Origin: Bacillus sp. OV166
Lineage (GTDB): Bacteria > Bacillota > Bacilli > Bacillales > Cytobacillaceae
Assembly: GCF_900177675.1 (NCBI RefSeq)
Contig: NZ_FXWM01000001.1
Span: 3,357,001-3,421,000 of the forward strand
DNA length: 64,000 nucleotides
Direction of reading: 5' to 3'
Part shown: piece after piece, positions 53,372 through 61,609 of the stretch
How the letters are laid out: each line of letters starts with the position of its first letter
Position numbering within the stretch: position 1 is the stretch's first letter
The notes under the pieces: model-generated
Databases searched by the model: none
The model's input: the letters and a program-made list of their open reading frames with translations, nothing else
Told to the model about the DNA's origin: nothing
Position numbers and translations under genes: made by a program

Positions 53372-54619
53372 ATGTATAACCATAATTTAAATACAAGACA
53401 ATCTACGGGAAAACTAATGGTATTTGTATTTGGGGGAGAAAAGGTCAAACCTATTATTGGAGCTAAAGTAACGATAACAGGACACAATCAAAATGTAACA
53501 CTTGAAACAAATGAATCTGGACAAACTCAAACAGTCGTATTACCAGCTGGAGAGCCTTACTTTGCGTATTCTGTCAATGTTTCAGCAATCGGGTATAATT
53601 CTGTGAAACTTGAAGGTGTTCAAGTTGTCCCAAATACTACAGGTATACAAGAAATTCAAATGACTCTTTCAATACAGACGGATAATGATCGCTCTACAGA
53701 AGAATACAAAATTACACCTCATAAGTTAACTCAGCCTGAGGCTATAAAACCTGTTATAGATCCAATAGTTATTCCAGATCCACAACCCAAGCCACTGCCA
53801 CATCCGCAATCCCTTCCTGATGGTTCTCCTATAGGACTGTTAATACCTGAATATATTATCGTACACTGTGGAGCACCTCAAGAACCTGCAGCTAAAATTA
53901 AAGTTAAATTTACAGATTATATTACAAAAGTAGCTTGTGCAGAAATTCACCCTGCTTGGCATCCAGAAGCTCTAAAAGCTAATATACTTTGTATTACTTC
54001 TTATACCTTAAATAAAATATTCACCCAAGCATATTTAGGTTTTGATGTTACATGTCTAAAGCAATTCGATTTTAGATATAATCATTTTCAAACAACCTAT
54101 AAAAACATAATAGAATTAGTAGATACTCTATTTAATCAATATATTAAACATCCAGACCATGAGAAAAAACAACCGTTACTAACGGAATACCGTGCTCATT
54201 ATACAAGAAAAAAACCTTGTAAACTTGGACAATTTAAAAGTCAAGAACTTGCAAAAAAAGGATACAATTATCTAGATATTCTTAACTATTTTTATGATCT
54301 GTGTTTTGGACCAATTAGAATCACATCTGGGTCAGGTGTGATTTTCCGAGGTCGTCCTACTCCTACTCTAGAAACAATTTTAAAAGAAGGATCATCAGGT
54401 TCTGATGTACGTAAAATCCAGGTTATGTTAAACGAAATTTCTAAAAGATATAGGAAAATACCTAAAATTAAGGAAGATGGAAATTTTATAAACATAACAA
54501 CAGAAGCCGTTAAAACTTTTCAACAAATATTCTCCATACCTCAAGACGGAAATGTAGATTTTCGAACTTGGTATAAAATATCTTCTCTTTACTATTCCAT
54601 ATTAGCAACATATAGATAA
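53372..54619 (+). CDS. SpoIID-like domain protein with beta N-domain and peptidoglycan-binding C-domain
   Basis: Three parts. Residues 12-95 form a carboxypeptidase-regulatory or CNA-B-like beta domain (VKPIIGAKVTITGHNQNVTL). A Pro-rich linker follows. Residues about 165-310 resemble the SpoIID lytic-transglycosylase fold: TKVACAEIHPAWHPEALKAN matches the SpoIID pattern with its catalytic Glu, and LAKKGYNYLDILNYFYD matches its end. Residues about 335-410 are a peptidoglycan-binding-1 domain (GSSGSDVRKIQVMLNEI to GNVDFRTWYKI). No signal peptide or membrane anchor, unlike SpoIID. Predicted to bind and possibly cleave stem-peptide-free glycan strands, perhaps cortex. Confidence 0.68.
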   Translation: MYNHNLNTRQSTGKLMVFVFGGEKVKPIIGAKVTITGHNQNVTLETNESGQTQTVVLPAGEPYFAYSVNVSAIGYNSVKLEGVQVVPNTTGIQEIQMTLSIQTDNDRSTEEYKITPHKLTQPEAIKPVIDPIVIPDPQPKPLPHPQSLPDGSPIGLLIPEYIIVHCGAPQEPAAKIKVKFTDYITKVACAEIHPAWHPEALKANILCITSYTLNKIFTQAYLGFDVTCLKQFDFRYNHFQTTYKNIIELVDTLFNQYIKHPDHEKKQPLLTEYRAHYTRKKPCKLGQFKSQELAKKGYNYLDILNYFYDLCFGPIRITSGSGVIFRGRPTPTLETILKEGSSGSDVRKIQVMLNEISKRYRKIPKIKEDGNFINITTEAVKTFQQIFSIPQDGNVDFRTWYKISSLYYSILATYR

Positions 54620-54669
54620 TACAATTTATCTTCACAGTGCAGTGTCCAAAAAGATATTTAAAGATATAA

Positions 54670-54702
54670 GGCTACTGAAAAAAAGTAAGTTTTTCAGTAG
54701 CC
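54670..54702. terminator. Strong terminator between convergent genes
   Basis: GGCTACTGAAAAA (54670-54682) pairs with TTTTTCAGTAGCC (54690-54702) around an 8-base loop; it can act in both directions. Confidence 0.75.
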
Positions 54703-54812
54703 ACGATTAGACCGTCTCATTTTTGCCGATTATTTGCTTAGTGGTGCGAAAGGAAGTTGCATTCACACAGTATAGCACTGTATGTTTGGTAACTTCCCAG
54801 TTTAGATTATGC

Positions 54813-55358
54813 TTAGAAGTTTCTTGAATTGGCAACCAAATTAATAAACCAGTTTTTTTCTATTCCAGTTCCCGGACAAGATTTAGGTGGTTTTCCATTG
54901 AACAAGCACTCTCGATGAAAGACAATTTCTGCCCCTTTGGTATAAAAATAACGAGTAATCGCTATCGCACTATTTAGCTGTTGACCTCTAAGTTGGTCTT
55001 GACCATAATCGAAATTTCCAACCATCTCAAACATAAATGGGTGTTCCTTATTATTTCCGTTATATCCTCCTTTTGCAGATCCTGGTGCTTTATTTATGTC
55101 ACGTCCTGTTACCACTTTACCATCTGGAAAAATGGTAATATGTTGAGCAATTTCAGCAAATTTTCGAACCCTAAGATGGTGTTCTCTCATTCCATCTTGT
55201 AATTTAAGATGGTTATTATCGTTAAATTCTTGATGAGCCGGATGATAAGTATGATGAACATGTACTTTGGTGATTTTTGAAGTGATTTTTATCTTTTTGA
55301 GCCAATTGATAAATTCATCTGAATTATTGAACAATTCGCCATATTCCCAATTTGCCAT
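54813..55358 (-). CDS. N-acetylmuramoyl-L-alanine amidase (amidase_2)
   Basis: Zinc amidase that removes stem peptides from peptidoglycan. The first zinc His lies in [12 protein letters not shown], the second in [12 protein letters not shown] and the Cys ligand in [29 protein letters not shown] and [14 protein letters not shown] complete the domain. 181 residues equals a bare catalytic domain: no signal peptide, no wall-binding module. GGGAG precedes the ATG. It stands among other wall-lytic genes but on the opposite strand. In phage and T10SS-type clusters such bare amidases act as endolysins; here no holin is seen. Confidence 0.85.
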   Translation of the reverse strand: MANWEYGELFNNSDEFINWLKKIKITSKITKVHVHHTYHPAHQEFNDNNHLKLQDGMREHHLRVRKFAEIAQHITIFPDGKVVTGRDINKAPGSAKGGYNGNNKEHPFMFEMVGNFDYGQDQLRGQQLNSAIAITRYFYTKGAEIVFHRECLFNGKPPKSCPGTGIEKNWFINLVANSRNF

Positions 55359-55819
55359 TTTTTAACTCCCTTCTCCTGCACTCTCCGGAATTGATTTCAT
55401 AGCTGATGGGGGTTCCTTCTATACATCATTACGGAAATACTTATGAACCGAGGTTACAAAGCTTTCCTATACTAGTCCCGCTTGTAAAAATGCCAGACTG
55501 TTTAATGTATATGATTACTGAACATAAAAAATAACATGGACAATAGACTAAACAAACCTCAGCTACTGGCAAAAGGTAATTCGAAGGGGGGAGAAGGCGA
55601 ACAAAACTTAACTGCCACGAAAAATATTAGGTCAGCTTTTCGTAGGATGTTGATATTACTATATCATCACCTGAAGTGATGGATTTGTAGATAGGGCTAG
55701 TCAATAGAATTGTAGGAAGGGCATGTGGGGTTAAAATTTTTAATAGCCCAAACCTATGCAAGTTTTAATGAATATATAGGTAAATGTAATATTAAAATTG
55801 GAAAAGAGGAAAAGTATTT
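55359..55819. other. Intergenic region
   Basis: 461 bases without a gene. It contains the divergent control regions of the amidase and of the Asn/Tyr-rich gene. No clear promoter hexamers or repeats recognised. Confidence 0.4.
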
Positions 55820-56251
55820 ATGAATATAAGTTCCTACAATTATCCGAATGGATATATAAATATATATCAAAATCACTACAACAAAGCGATTAGAAATTCA
55901 TATATGTATCAGAATCCTTACAACAATCAGTATGGATATTCAAATTTGAATCAAAATCCTAATAGCTATCCGAATGAATATCCTAGTAATCTGTATCAAT
56001 TTCAAAATGCTGCAGATTACTACTGTAGGGATCCCAAATTTGCAGAAATGATTGGTGAACAGTATACTCTCACAAAAGATGTACGACTTCCAACAGGTGA
56101 TACTGTTCCAGCTAATACTCGTATTTTTATCCATAATGTTTTTGTTACCTCTACAGGAGAAGAATTAGTTACAATAGTAGCACCGTTTACAAAAGATGGA
56201 ACGATATCAAATCATACCTTTAAAGACATTCCAGCAAATCAACTTTTATAA
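55820..56251 (+). CDS. Asn/Tyr-rich protein with small C-terminal beta domain
   Basis: The first 65 residues are Tyr/Asn/Pro/Gln-rich repeats (YPNGYINIYQNHYN, QNPYNNQYGYSNLNQNPNSY). The last 75 are an SH3-like or OB-like domain (TLTKDVRLPTGDTVPANTRI to GEELVTIVAPFTKDG). AGAGG precedes the ATG. The build is that of a spore surface protein. Same design as the gene at 52819, suggesting a set of coat proteins around the wall hydrolases. Confidence 0.5.
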   Translation: MNISSYNYPNGYINIYQNHYNKAIRNSYMYQNPYNNQYGYSNLNQNPNSYPNEYPSNLYQFQNAADYYCRDPKFAEMIGEQYTLTKDVRLPTGDTVPANTRIFIHNVFVTSTGEELVTIVAPFTKDGTISNHTFKDIPANQLL

Positions 56252-56633
56252 ATTAATAGCCCTTTAGGATAACTTTTTACCTAAGGAAGAGAAAAATAAA
56301 TGAACCATTTTTTGAGGTAGAGAGCAGAGATAAGAGTGGGGACTGGACAATCTTAGAATTTTATATTTCTCAAAAGAAGTAAGCACTTCGTAATTAAAAC
56401 GGATGTGCTTTTTTCATTTTTTGCTATCTTAAAATGAAACTTTTTGATCCATAAAAAGATAATTCATCCGTTTTTTTCACCTTCAAATCATTATTTTGAT
56501 CAAATTTTAAAAAAATATGTTTCCGGTGCCTAAATGTAAAAAAATAGATGACATAGTATTCAACGTTTCTTCAGAAATTATTTATGTGCGAAAAGCACAA
56601 TTGTCGTTCATTCTAATTCTAAGGAGTGTTGAC
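56252..56633. other. Intergenic region with terminator
   Basis: AAGCAC (56381-56386) pairs with GTGCTT (56405-56410) followed by T-rich sequence, a probable terminator. The in-frame upstream extension of the next gene from ATG 56517 has no ribosome binding site and is treated as untranslated. Confidence 0.4.
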
Positions 56634-57602
56634 ATGGCTACTGCTGTAATCACCCGACCAATATTTAAAATAGGCTCAAAGGGCCCAGATGTAGCTAGCA
56701 TTCAAAAAGCACTTCAAAATGTAGGATTCTCACCAGGTCGCATTGATTCAGATTTTGGCTTGAAAACAGAACAGGCTGTAAGGGATTTTCAAATACACCA
56801 TCATTTAAAGGTGGATGGAATAGTTGGAAAGGACACATGGGCTTTGTTACAGAAATATTCCACACCGACTGAAGGAGGGCCTGTTAACACCACTCCTCAA
56901 GTGATTAAGTATAAGGTAGAACAAGGTGACAGCCTGTGGAATATATCACGAAAATACAATGTAAGTGTGGATGCGATTAAAAAAGCAAATCCAGATATTG
57001 AAGAAAAGAATCTTCAAATTGGACAAGTGATCAAAATACCTAAGGCGCCGAATGGTACATCATCCAGACCAACATCACCGCTGCCACATCCGCCATCTAG
57101 TGGCCATTGTAATCATCCCGATGTAAAGTGGAGTATCAACCATGAAAAAGTCTGGAACTTCTTTAAACAAAAAGGTTTTTCAGATGAAGCAACTGCCGGC
57201 ATAATGGGTAACATCCAACAGGAGTCTGAAATGGACCCACGTAAATTGCAAGGCAATAATCCTAATAAGCCGGGACGAGGACTTTGTCAGTGGGAAGCTA
57301 AAAGCAGAGGTGGATCAGGACGTTGGGAACAATTAGTAAACTACGCCCAAAAAGTACGTAAAAGTGAATGGGATTTACTCTTACAACTTGAATACCTTTT
57401 AAAAGAGTTAACAGTAATTCCAGACACAAATTATATTAGGAGAAGTTTAGGTCCTTTGGAAGATTTCATGCGATTGAGGGACATTGAGAAGGCCGTTGTG
57501 AAATTTCAAGAAGCATTTGAACGAGCAAACCCTCGCTATACTGATTATCCATGCCGCTTTGTATTTGCTTATAAAATTTACATTCGATTTGTGAGAGCAT
57601 AG
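56634..57602 (+). CDS. Peptidoglycan-binding / LysM / phage-tail-lysozyme protein
   Basis: Start set at 56634 by AAGGAG seven bases before; an earlier in-frame ATG at 56517 lacks one. Residues about 10-75 are a peptidoglycan-binding-1 domain (GSKGPDVASIQKALQNVGF to VGKDTWALLQKY). Residues 91-137 are a LysM (IKYKVEQGDSLWNISRKYNV). After a Pro/Ser linker comes a phage-tail-lysozyme domain (VWNFFKQKGFSDEATAGIMG, NIQQESEMDPRKLQ with the likely Glu, RGLCQWEAK). 322 residues, no signal peptide. Such domains puncture the wall in phage tails. Two binding modules plus a lytic domain suggest a wall-degrading effector or release enzyme. Confidence 0.82.
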   Translation: MATAVITRPIFKIGSKGPDVASIQKALQNVGFSPGRIDSDFGLKTEQAVRDFQIHHHLKVDGIVGKDTWALLQKYSTPTEGGPVNTTPQVIKYKVEQGDSLWNISRKYNVSVDAIKKANPDIEEKNLQIGQVIKIPKAPNGTSSRPTSPLPHPPSSGHCNHPDVKWSINHEKVWNFFKQKGFSDEATAGIMGNIQQESEMDPRKLQGNNPNKPGRGLCQWEAKSRGGSGRWEQLVNYAQKVRKSEWDLLLQLEYLLKELTVIPDTNYIRRSLGPLEDFMRLRDIEKAVVKFQEAFERANPRYTDYPCRFVFAYKIYIRFVRA

Positions 57603-57700
57603 GTATGGAGGAAAATCGGCTTTCGAAACTTCGGTTTTAAATCGGGTTAAACGTCCAAAACGCCACCGTTAGTTTGATATTGGTGAATGGAAAATGAACG

Positions 57701-57732
57701 ACGCCAGCGGGAAATTCCTACTGGCGTTATTA
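57701..57732 (+). terminator. Terminator of the lysozyme gene
   Basis: ACGCCAG (57701-57707) pairs with CTGGCGT (57721-57727); only a short AT tail follows. Confidence 0.5.
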
Positions 57733-57791
57733 CATTGTCCGATGTCCAACTTTTAATATCGCTTGGTCCATATCTAACCTGTTGACACTGG

Positions 57792-57797
57792 TATAAT
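57792..57797 (+). promoter_or_regulatory. Extended -10 promoter of the patatin gene
   Basis: TGGTATAAT gives an extended -10 of vegetative type, 74 bases before the start codon. Confidence 0.45.
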
Positions 57798-57870
57798 TAT
57801 TATAAGGAAAGGAAATATAACCGTTATAGGGTGTTTTATATTACTCTTTACTTGAAACAAGAAAGGAGAT

Positions 57871-59652
57871 ATGAACTTGTCCGACGAAACATCAACTAAG
57901 CTTGGGCTTGCTCTTTCTGGTGGAGGATTCCGTGCATCATTTTTTCATATAGGTGTTCTTGCAAGACTGGCTGATTTAGGTCTGCTTCGTCATGTGGAAG
58001 TACTATCCACCGTATCCGGTGGTTCCATCATCGGTGCACTATACTATCTACATGTAAAAAAATTACTCGAAGAAAAGGAAGATATGAGAATTACAGATGA
58101 AGACTATCAGAATATTATTGGGAAAATCGAGGTTGACTTTCTTCAGGCCGTACAACGAAATTTGCGTTTCCGCACTTTTCTCAATCCCTTAAAAAATTTA
58201 AAAATGAGTTTAGCCAACTACTCCCGGAGCGATTATATTGGGGAACTTTATGACAAATTTTTATTCCGGAATGTTCTGGATCCTAAAAATATAGTGCCAA
58301 TCAAAATGAAGGATCTAAAAATAAGACCCTTAGGTGAGGGGCTATCTTTCCACCCATCTGTGGGAAATAAAACAAGAAAAGCAAAAGTACCGATTCTTCT
58401 TATGAATGCAACTGTGTTAAATGATGGACATAACTGGCGCTTCAGCGCAGAATACATGGGTGAGTCAACTATCGATGAGCCAGATGAAACAATTGATAAA
58501 AATTTTAGATTAAAAAGAACGGAATTATATGAAAATATATACAAACATGGAGACTTTCCGCTTGGTGTAGCAGTCGCTGCCTCGGCATGCCTACCAGGGG
58601 TTTTTGCTCCCCTTGCGATTAGCGATCTTTACGATGACGGGATTCGCGTACAGCTAGTTGACGGCGGTACTCATGATAACCAAGGGATAGTTGGATTATT
58701 GGATAAGAAATTAAAGTGTACACATTTTATCATAAGTGATGCTTCAGGACAGATGAATGATGAAAAGGAACCTCAGGTACAAATACCAAAGGTTTTAAAG
58801 AGAATAAATAGTATTTTTATGGATCGAATCCGTGAACAACAGTTGTCAAGGCTTCTGAAGGAGCACGTAGATAATGTAGCCCTTTTACATCTAAAAAAAG
58901 GATTACCTGTAAAGGAAATTTCCTATTTTGATAAAGATCATAAACTTCATAATAAGACAGTTCTTCGTAAAACAGAACCTTCTTCTCAGGCTTTTGGAGT
59001 CAATGAAGATGTCCAAACTCTTCTTTCACGAGTCCGTACGGATTTAGACTCTTTTTCAGAGGTAGAAGCTTTTTCTCTCATGCTGGATGGATATAAAATG
59101 AGCGAATATGAATTCAATTGTACCAATATTATCAATCTTGTCACAAATACATCATTAAGGGAAAAAAAATATCAATTTTTCAAGATTGAAAAGTGGGTAT
59201 CTTCACCAATCGTTGACCATTATTATAAGAGACATCTAGAATCAGCTAGTAAACGAATTTTTAGAGTTGTAAAATTGAGCTTATTATGGAGCATAGTCAT
59301 TAAGCTAGTGGTTGCCTTCATATGTGCAGTACTTATCAATAATTACAGTCATAAGTTCATTCAATGGACAAATGATTCTACAAAAAATGAGAATATACTG
59401 CTAATACTATTACTTCTTATAATCCTTTTTGGTTTTTATTTTAGTAGATATATTTCATATCGAAATCCCGTCGCAAGATTTTTGTTAAATGGTTTGCCAA
59501 CGGCACTTATATCATTGATAGGGTCTGTATTTATCGGAATTCATCTTCTTACATTTGACCGTCTATTTTTGCACTTAGGACGTTTGGAGGTGTTGGAGAG
59601 GGCACAAAAAAAGTCAAAAGGGGATCTAAGGGTGAATCCTCAGGGAAAATAA
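57871..59652 (+). CDS. Patatin-like phospholipase with C-terminal membrane helices
   Basis: Patatins are Ser-Asp phospholipases A. The oxyanion loop ALSGGGFRASFFHIG (residues ~14-28), nucleophile region LSTVSGGSIIGAL and catalytic Asp in QLVDGGTHDNQGI are present. The catalytic domain takes about 400 residues. The last 150 hold three hydrophobic segments (LWSIVIKLVVAFICAVL, ILLILLLLIILFGFYF, FLLNGLPTALISLIGSVF), so the enzyme is membrane-bound. The ATG at 57871 is only two bases from AAAGGAG. The TTG at 57877 has ideal spacing and may be the true start. Patatins serve both as toxins and as defence effectors; here the neighbours favour an offensive or release role, as inference. Confidence 0.85.
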   Translation: MNLSDETSTKLGLALSGGGFRASFFHIGVLARLADLGLLRHVEVLSTVSGGSIIGALYYLHVKKLLEEKEDMRITDEDYQNIIGKIEVDFLQAVQRNLRFRTFLNPLKNLKMSLANYSRSDYIGELYDKFLFRNVLDPKNIVPIKMKDLKIRPLGEGLSFHPSVGNKTRKAKVPILLMNATVLNDGHNWRFSAEYMGESTIDEPDETIDKNFRLKRTELYENIYKHGDFPLGVAVAASACLPGVFAPLAISDLYDDGIRVQLVDGGTHDNQGIVGLLDKKLKCTHFIISDASGQMNDEKEPQVQIPKVLKRINSIFMDRIREQQLSRLLKEHVDNVALLHLKKGLPVKEISYFDKDHKLHNKTVLRKTEPSSQAFGVNEDVQTLLSRVRTDLDSFSEVEAFSLMLDGYKMSEYEFNCTNIINLVTNTSLREKKYQFFKIEKWVSSPIVDHYYKRHLESASKRIFRVVKLSLLWSIVIKLVVAFICAVLINNYSHKFIQWTNDSTKNENILLILLLLIILFGFYFSRYISYRNPVARFLLNGLPTALISLIGSVFIGIHLLTFDRLFLHLGRLEVLERAQKKSKGDLRVNPQGK

Positions 59653-59683
59653 GAAAGTAAATCATTTTCCCAAAACGAAAATA

Positions 59684-59729
59684 AACGCTGCTCTTTCTGT
59701 GAAAGCATAGGAAAAGATAGCGTTTTTTT
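59684..59729. terminator. Terminator between convergent patatin and membrane protein genes
   Basis: AACGCT (59684-59689) pairs with AGCGTT (59719-59724) enclosing an inner CTTTC/GAAAG hairpin, followed by seven T. Confidence 0.6.
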
Positions 59730-59750
59730 GTGGCTGTTTTCCAGATTCGA

Positions 59751-60278
59751 TTAACTAGTTAACTTGTTAACCAAGAATATAAAAAGAGAAACAAGTATTG
59801 TTAAGAATGATATTATGATTAATAAGCTTTTAAATATTGTAGAAATATTAGAAACTTGCGCAACTCTCGTCATTTTTTCTGGGAATCGCAGCAACATCCA
59901 AAGAATGCAAGTATTTTCAATATACTCAAAAAAAATAATCAAAAAAGGAAAAATCATTATTTTGTACGAAGGAAACATATAAAGTAAGGTAATGGTGAAA
60001 AAAAGACTGTATATAACTGCAAATATGTAATCGAAAATCTCTAAATATATATAGAATTTCCTGCCTTTTTCCCCATATGAGGAAAGCATTTCGTATGCTC
60101 TTTCAGGACTATAGAATGGTTTTGAATCAATTAAACCAAATCCTTGGGAATAAATCTTGAGTTGTGGAATGCCATATAATTTTAAAATTGCATAGAGCAG
60201 AACGAAACAAACCAGCAGAATCAATAGATTTGGTAAAGTGGAAAATGTTGTAATCCGATAATAGAAAGGACTTAACAA
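59751..60278 (-). CDS. Polytopic membrane protein of unknown function
   Basis: Four hydrophobic stretches can be seen (about LPNLLILLVCFVLLYAIL, YIFAVIYSLFFTITLLYMF, IMIFPFLIIFFEYI and LLIIISFLTILVSLFIF). The start at TTG 60278 is preferred: GGGAGG lies seven bases upstream, while the in-frame TTG at 60311 has poor spacing. That gives about 175 residues. The cytoplasmic loop RFPEKMTRVAQVSN is basic. The pattern resembles small four-helix membrane proteins found in many Bacilli; no function is known. Confidence 0.65.
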   Translation of the reverse strand: MLSPFYYRITTFSTLPNLLILLVCFVLLYAILKLYGIPQLKIYSQGFGLIDSKPFYSPERAYEMLSSYGEKGRKFYIYLEIFDYIFAVIYSLFFTITLLYMFPSYKIMIFPFLIIFFEYIENTCILWMLLRFPEKMTRVAQVSNISTIFKSLLIIISFLTILVSLFIFLVNKLTS

Positions 60279-60440
60279 ATAATTTTCCTCCCTCATTTTT
60301 TGATATTTCAAATCTTCCTTTTAGATTTTAGAATTAGTTCTTCTTTAATATAGAATATAAAAAAAATAAATATTTATACATAGATGGGGTACCGCCAATG
60401 CCTTCAAAGCCATATCAAAATGGTGTTTCTAAAAAGCCAA

Positions 60441-60483
60441 AAACGCTATTCCTTTAGTAGATACTTGAAAAGGATGGCGTTTT
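60441..60483. terminator. Hairpin between divergent genes
   Basis: AAACGCTATTCCTTT (60441-60455) pairs with the complement ending GATGGCGTTT (60474-60483 side), with small mismatches. It has T-rich tails on both sides. Confidence 0.45.
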
Positions 60484-60557
60484 CTCATGAGATTCTCACT
60501 TTCAGCATTTTGTTTATCTTCTTGTTTTCCCATGATTCTAACGAATAACACAATCAA

Positions 60558-60971
60558 TTGGAAGATAAGGCGATTACACAGTTTTATAAAATGTTTGGCG
60601 GAGCTACATCGGTAGATGGGAAGGGGGCTTGGGTGGATGAAAGCAATACTCTTATTAAAGAAGATGTTATGAATGGAACAGAATGGGATTTTAAGATTAA
60701 AGCAACGGAAAGTCAAGTTGCTGTCTTAGAACGGCTGTTTGATAAAACCGAGGAAACAGATTGGGAAAGTTATTTCCGAGCCCACATTCCTTATCTTGAA
60801 TATCATCATCAGCCCCAAAATAAAGAATATGACCTACGAATTTTGCTGATCTATACCTTATTATATTATTTGGGTGATGAAAAATCTCGGGCACATATTC
60901 GCGAAATGGGAATATTAAATGAAGACTTTGTAAACGAACAGGCCATACTGGGGTACGAGTTTAATTATTAG
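60558..60971 (+). CDS. Hypothetical protein, start uncertain
   Basis: 137 residues from TTG 60558, without a recognisable ribosome binding site; a stop lies four codons upstream, so the 5' end may be missing. A soluble helical protein: TQFYKMFGGATSVDGKGAWV, VLERLFDKTEETDWESYF, LLIYTLLYYLGDEKS. No family recognised. It overlaps the upstream part of the YtkA-like lipoprotein frame, and the two may be one transcript. Confidence 0.45.
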   Translation: MEDKAITQFYKMFGGATSVDGKGAWVDESNTLIKEDVMNGTEWDFKIKATESQVAVLERLFDKTEETDWESYFRAHIPYLEYHHQPQNKEYDLRILLIYTLLYYLGDEKSRAHIREMGILNEDFVNEQAILGYEFNY

Positions 60972-60975
60972 CCTC

Positions 60976-61299
60976 ATGTTAATTCTGATAACAGGCTGCA
61001 GTTCAAATAATTTTGAGATCAAGCTAGTTACTCCCAAATCATTTACACCAGATCAATCTACTCCTATTCAAATAAAGATTTTAGATCGAGAAGGTAAACC
61101 AGTAAAAGGTGCGAAGGTTAGCGTAGATTTGGATATGCAAGGGATGAGTCATGGAGATATTTCAATGAAAATGCAGGAAACAGGGAATGGTGTGTATGTT
61201 GGACAAACTACATTTACTGCTACCATTAAAATAGATTACAACGGAGAAAAATGGAATAGCGAAAAAAGATTTTCGATTGTTAACAATAATGCACAATAG
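60976..61299 (+). CDS. YtkA/FixH-like lipoprotein
   Basis: From ATG 60976 the signal peptide is very short (LILITGC), with the lipobox LITGC. The frame is open back to 60934 and encodes further hydrophobic residues (GTSLIISLM), so a non-ATG upstream start is likely. The mature part is a YtkA-like immunoglobulin-fold domain: DREGKPVKGAKVSVDLDMQG, MSHGDISMKMQETGNGVY. Such proteins are surface-anchored and often linked to copper handling or wall stress. Ends with SEKRFSIVN. Confidence 0.6.
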   Translation: MLILITGCSSNNFEIKLVTPKSFTPDQSTPIQIKILDREGKPVKGAKVSVDLDMQGMSHGDISMKMQETGNGVYVGQTTFTATIKIDYNGEKWNSEKRFSIVNNNAQ

Positions 61300-61329
61300 T
61301 GTTAGAAAACAGGGTTTTATACAAAGGAG

Positions 61330-61539
61330 GGGGGACGGAGCAGAAGAAGCAGGAAATTTTATATTGAATGTCGAATTATGTTACACAAAAACTTTAAAAA
61401 ACTATCCTGCTTCTTAGCACTTGAAAATTTTGCGATGATTACTGAGTAAAGTTCCCTTTATATGAATAATCCTTTGCTCTATAAAGTGCTTCGAAATATG
61501 AGCAAAACTTCCAAGTGCTTATGTTAAGAACCGTCCCCC
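61330..61539. repeat. REP/MITE-like element with inverted termini
   Basis: GGGGGACGG (61330-61338) and CCGTCCCCC (61531-61539) are exact inverted repeats about 200 bases apart, each next to a GAAGCAGG or CCTGCTTC motif. Inside, AGAAGCAGGA (61344 area) faces TCCTGCTTCT (61405 area). No coding frame. Short elements with CCGTCCCCCTGCTTC ends are known as dispersed repeats in Bacillus, linked to REP-type transposases. Confidence 0.5.
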
Positions 61540-61556
61540 TGCTTCCTGGTCGTACT

Positions 61557-61590
61557 ACGCTAGGACAAACATATCTTAGCGTTTTTAATA
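61557..61590. terminator. Terminator between the repeat element and the LCP gene
   Basis: ACGCTAGGA (61557-61565) pairs with TCTTAGCGT (61574-61582), with one mismatch, and is followed by TTTTAAT. Confidence 0.45.
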
Positions 61591-61609
61591 ATCTCATTTA
61601 TTCTTTGTG

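Noticed and set aside
56517..56633. Upstream ATG of the lysozyme gene as true start
   Set aside because: No ribosome binding site there, and the added residues have no domain character; the ATG at 56634 has AAGGAG at proper spacing.
50312..57602. Hydrolase cluster considered as a prophage lysis or tail module
   Set aside because: No holin, tail, capsid, portal or terminase genes are present; the phage-tail-lysozyme domain alone does not make a prophage.
60429..60894. Minus-strand frames opposite the hypothetical gene at 60558
   Set aside because: No ribosome binding sites, and the plus-strand frame has better coding character.
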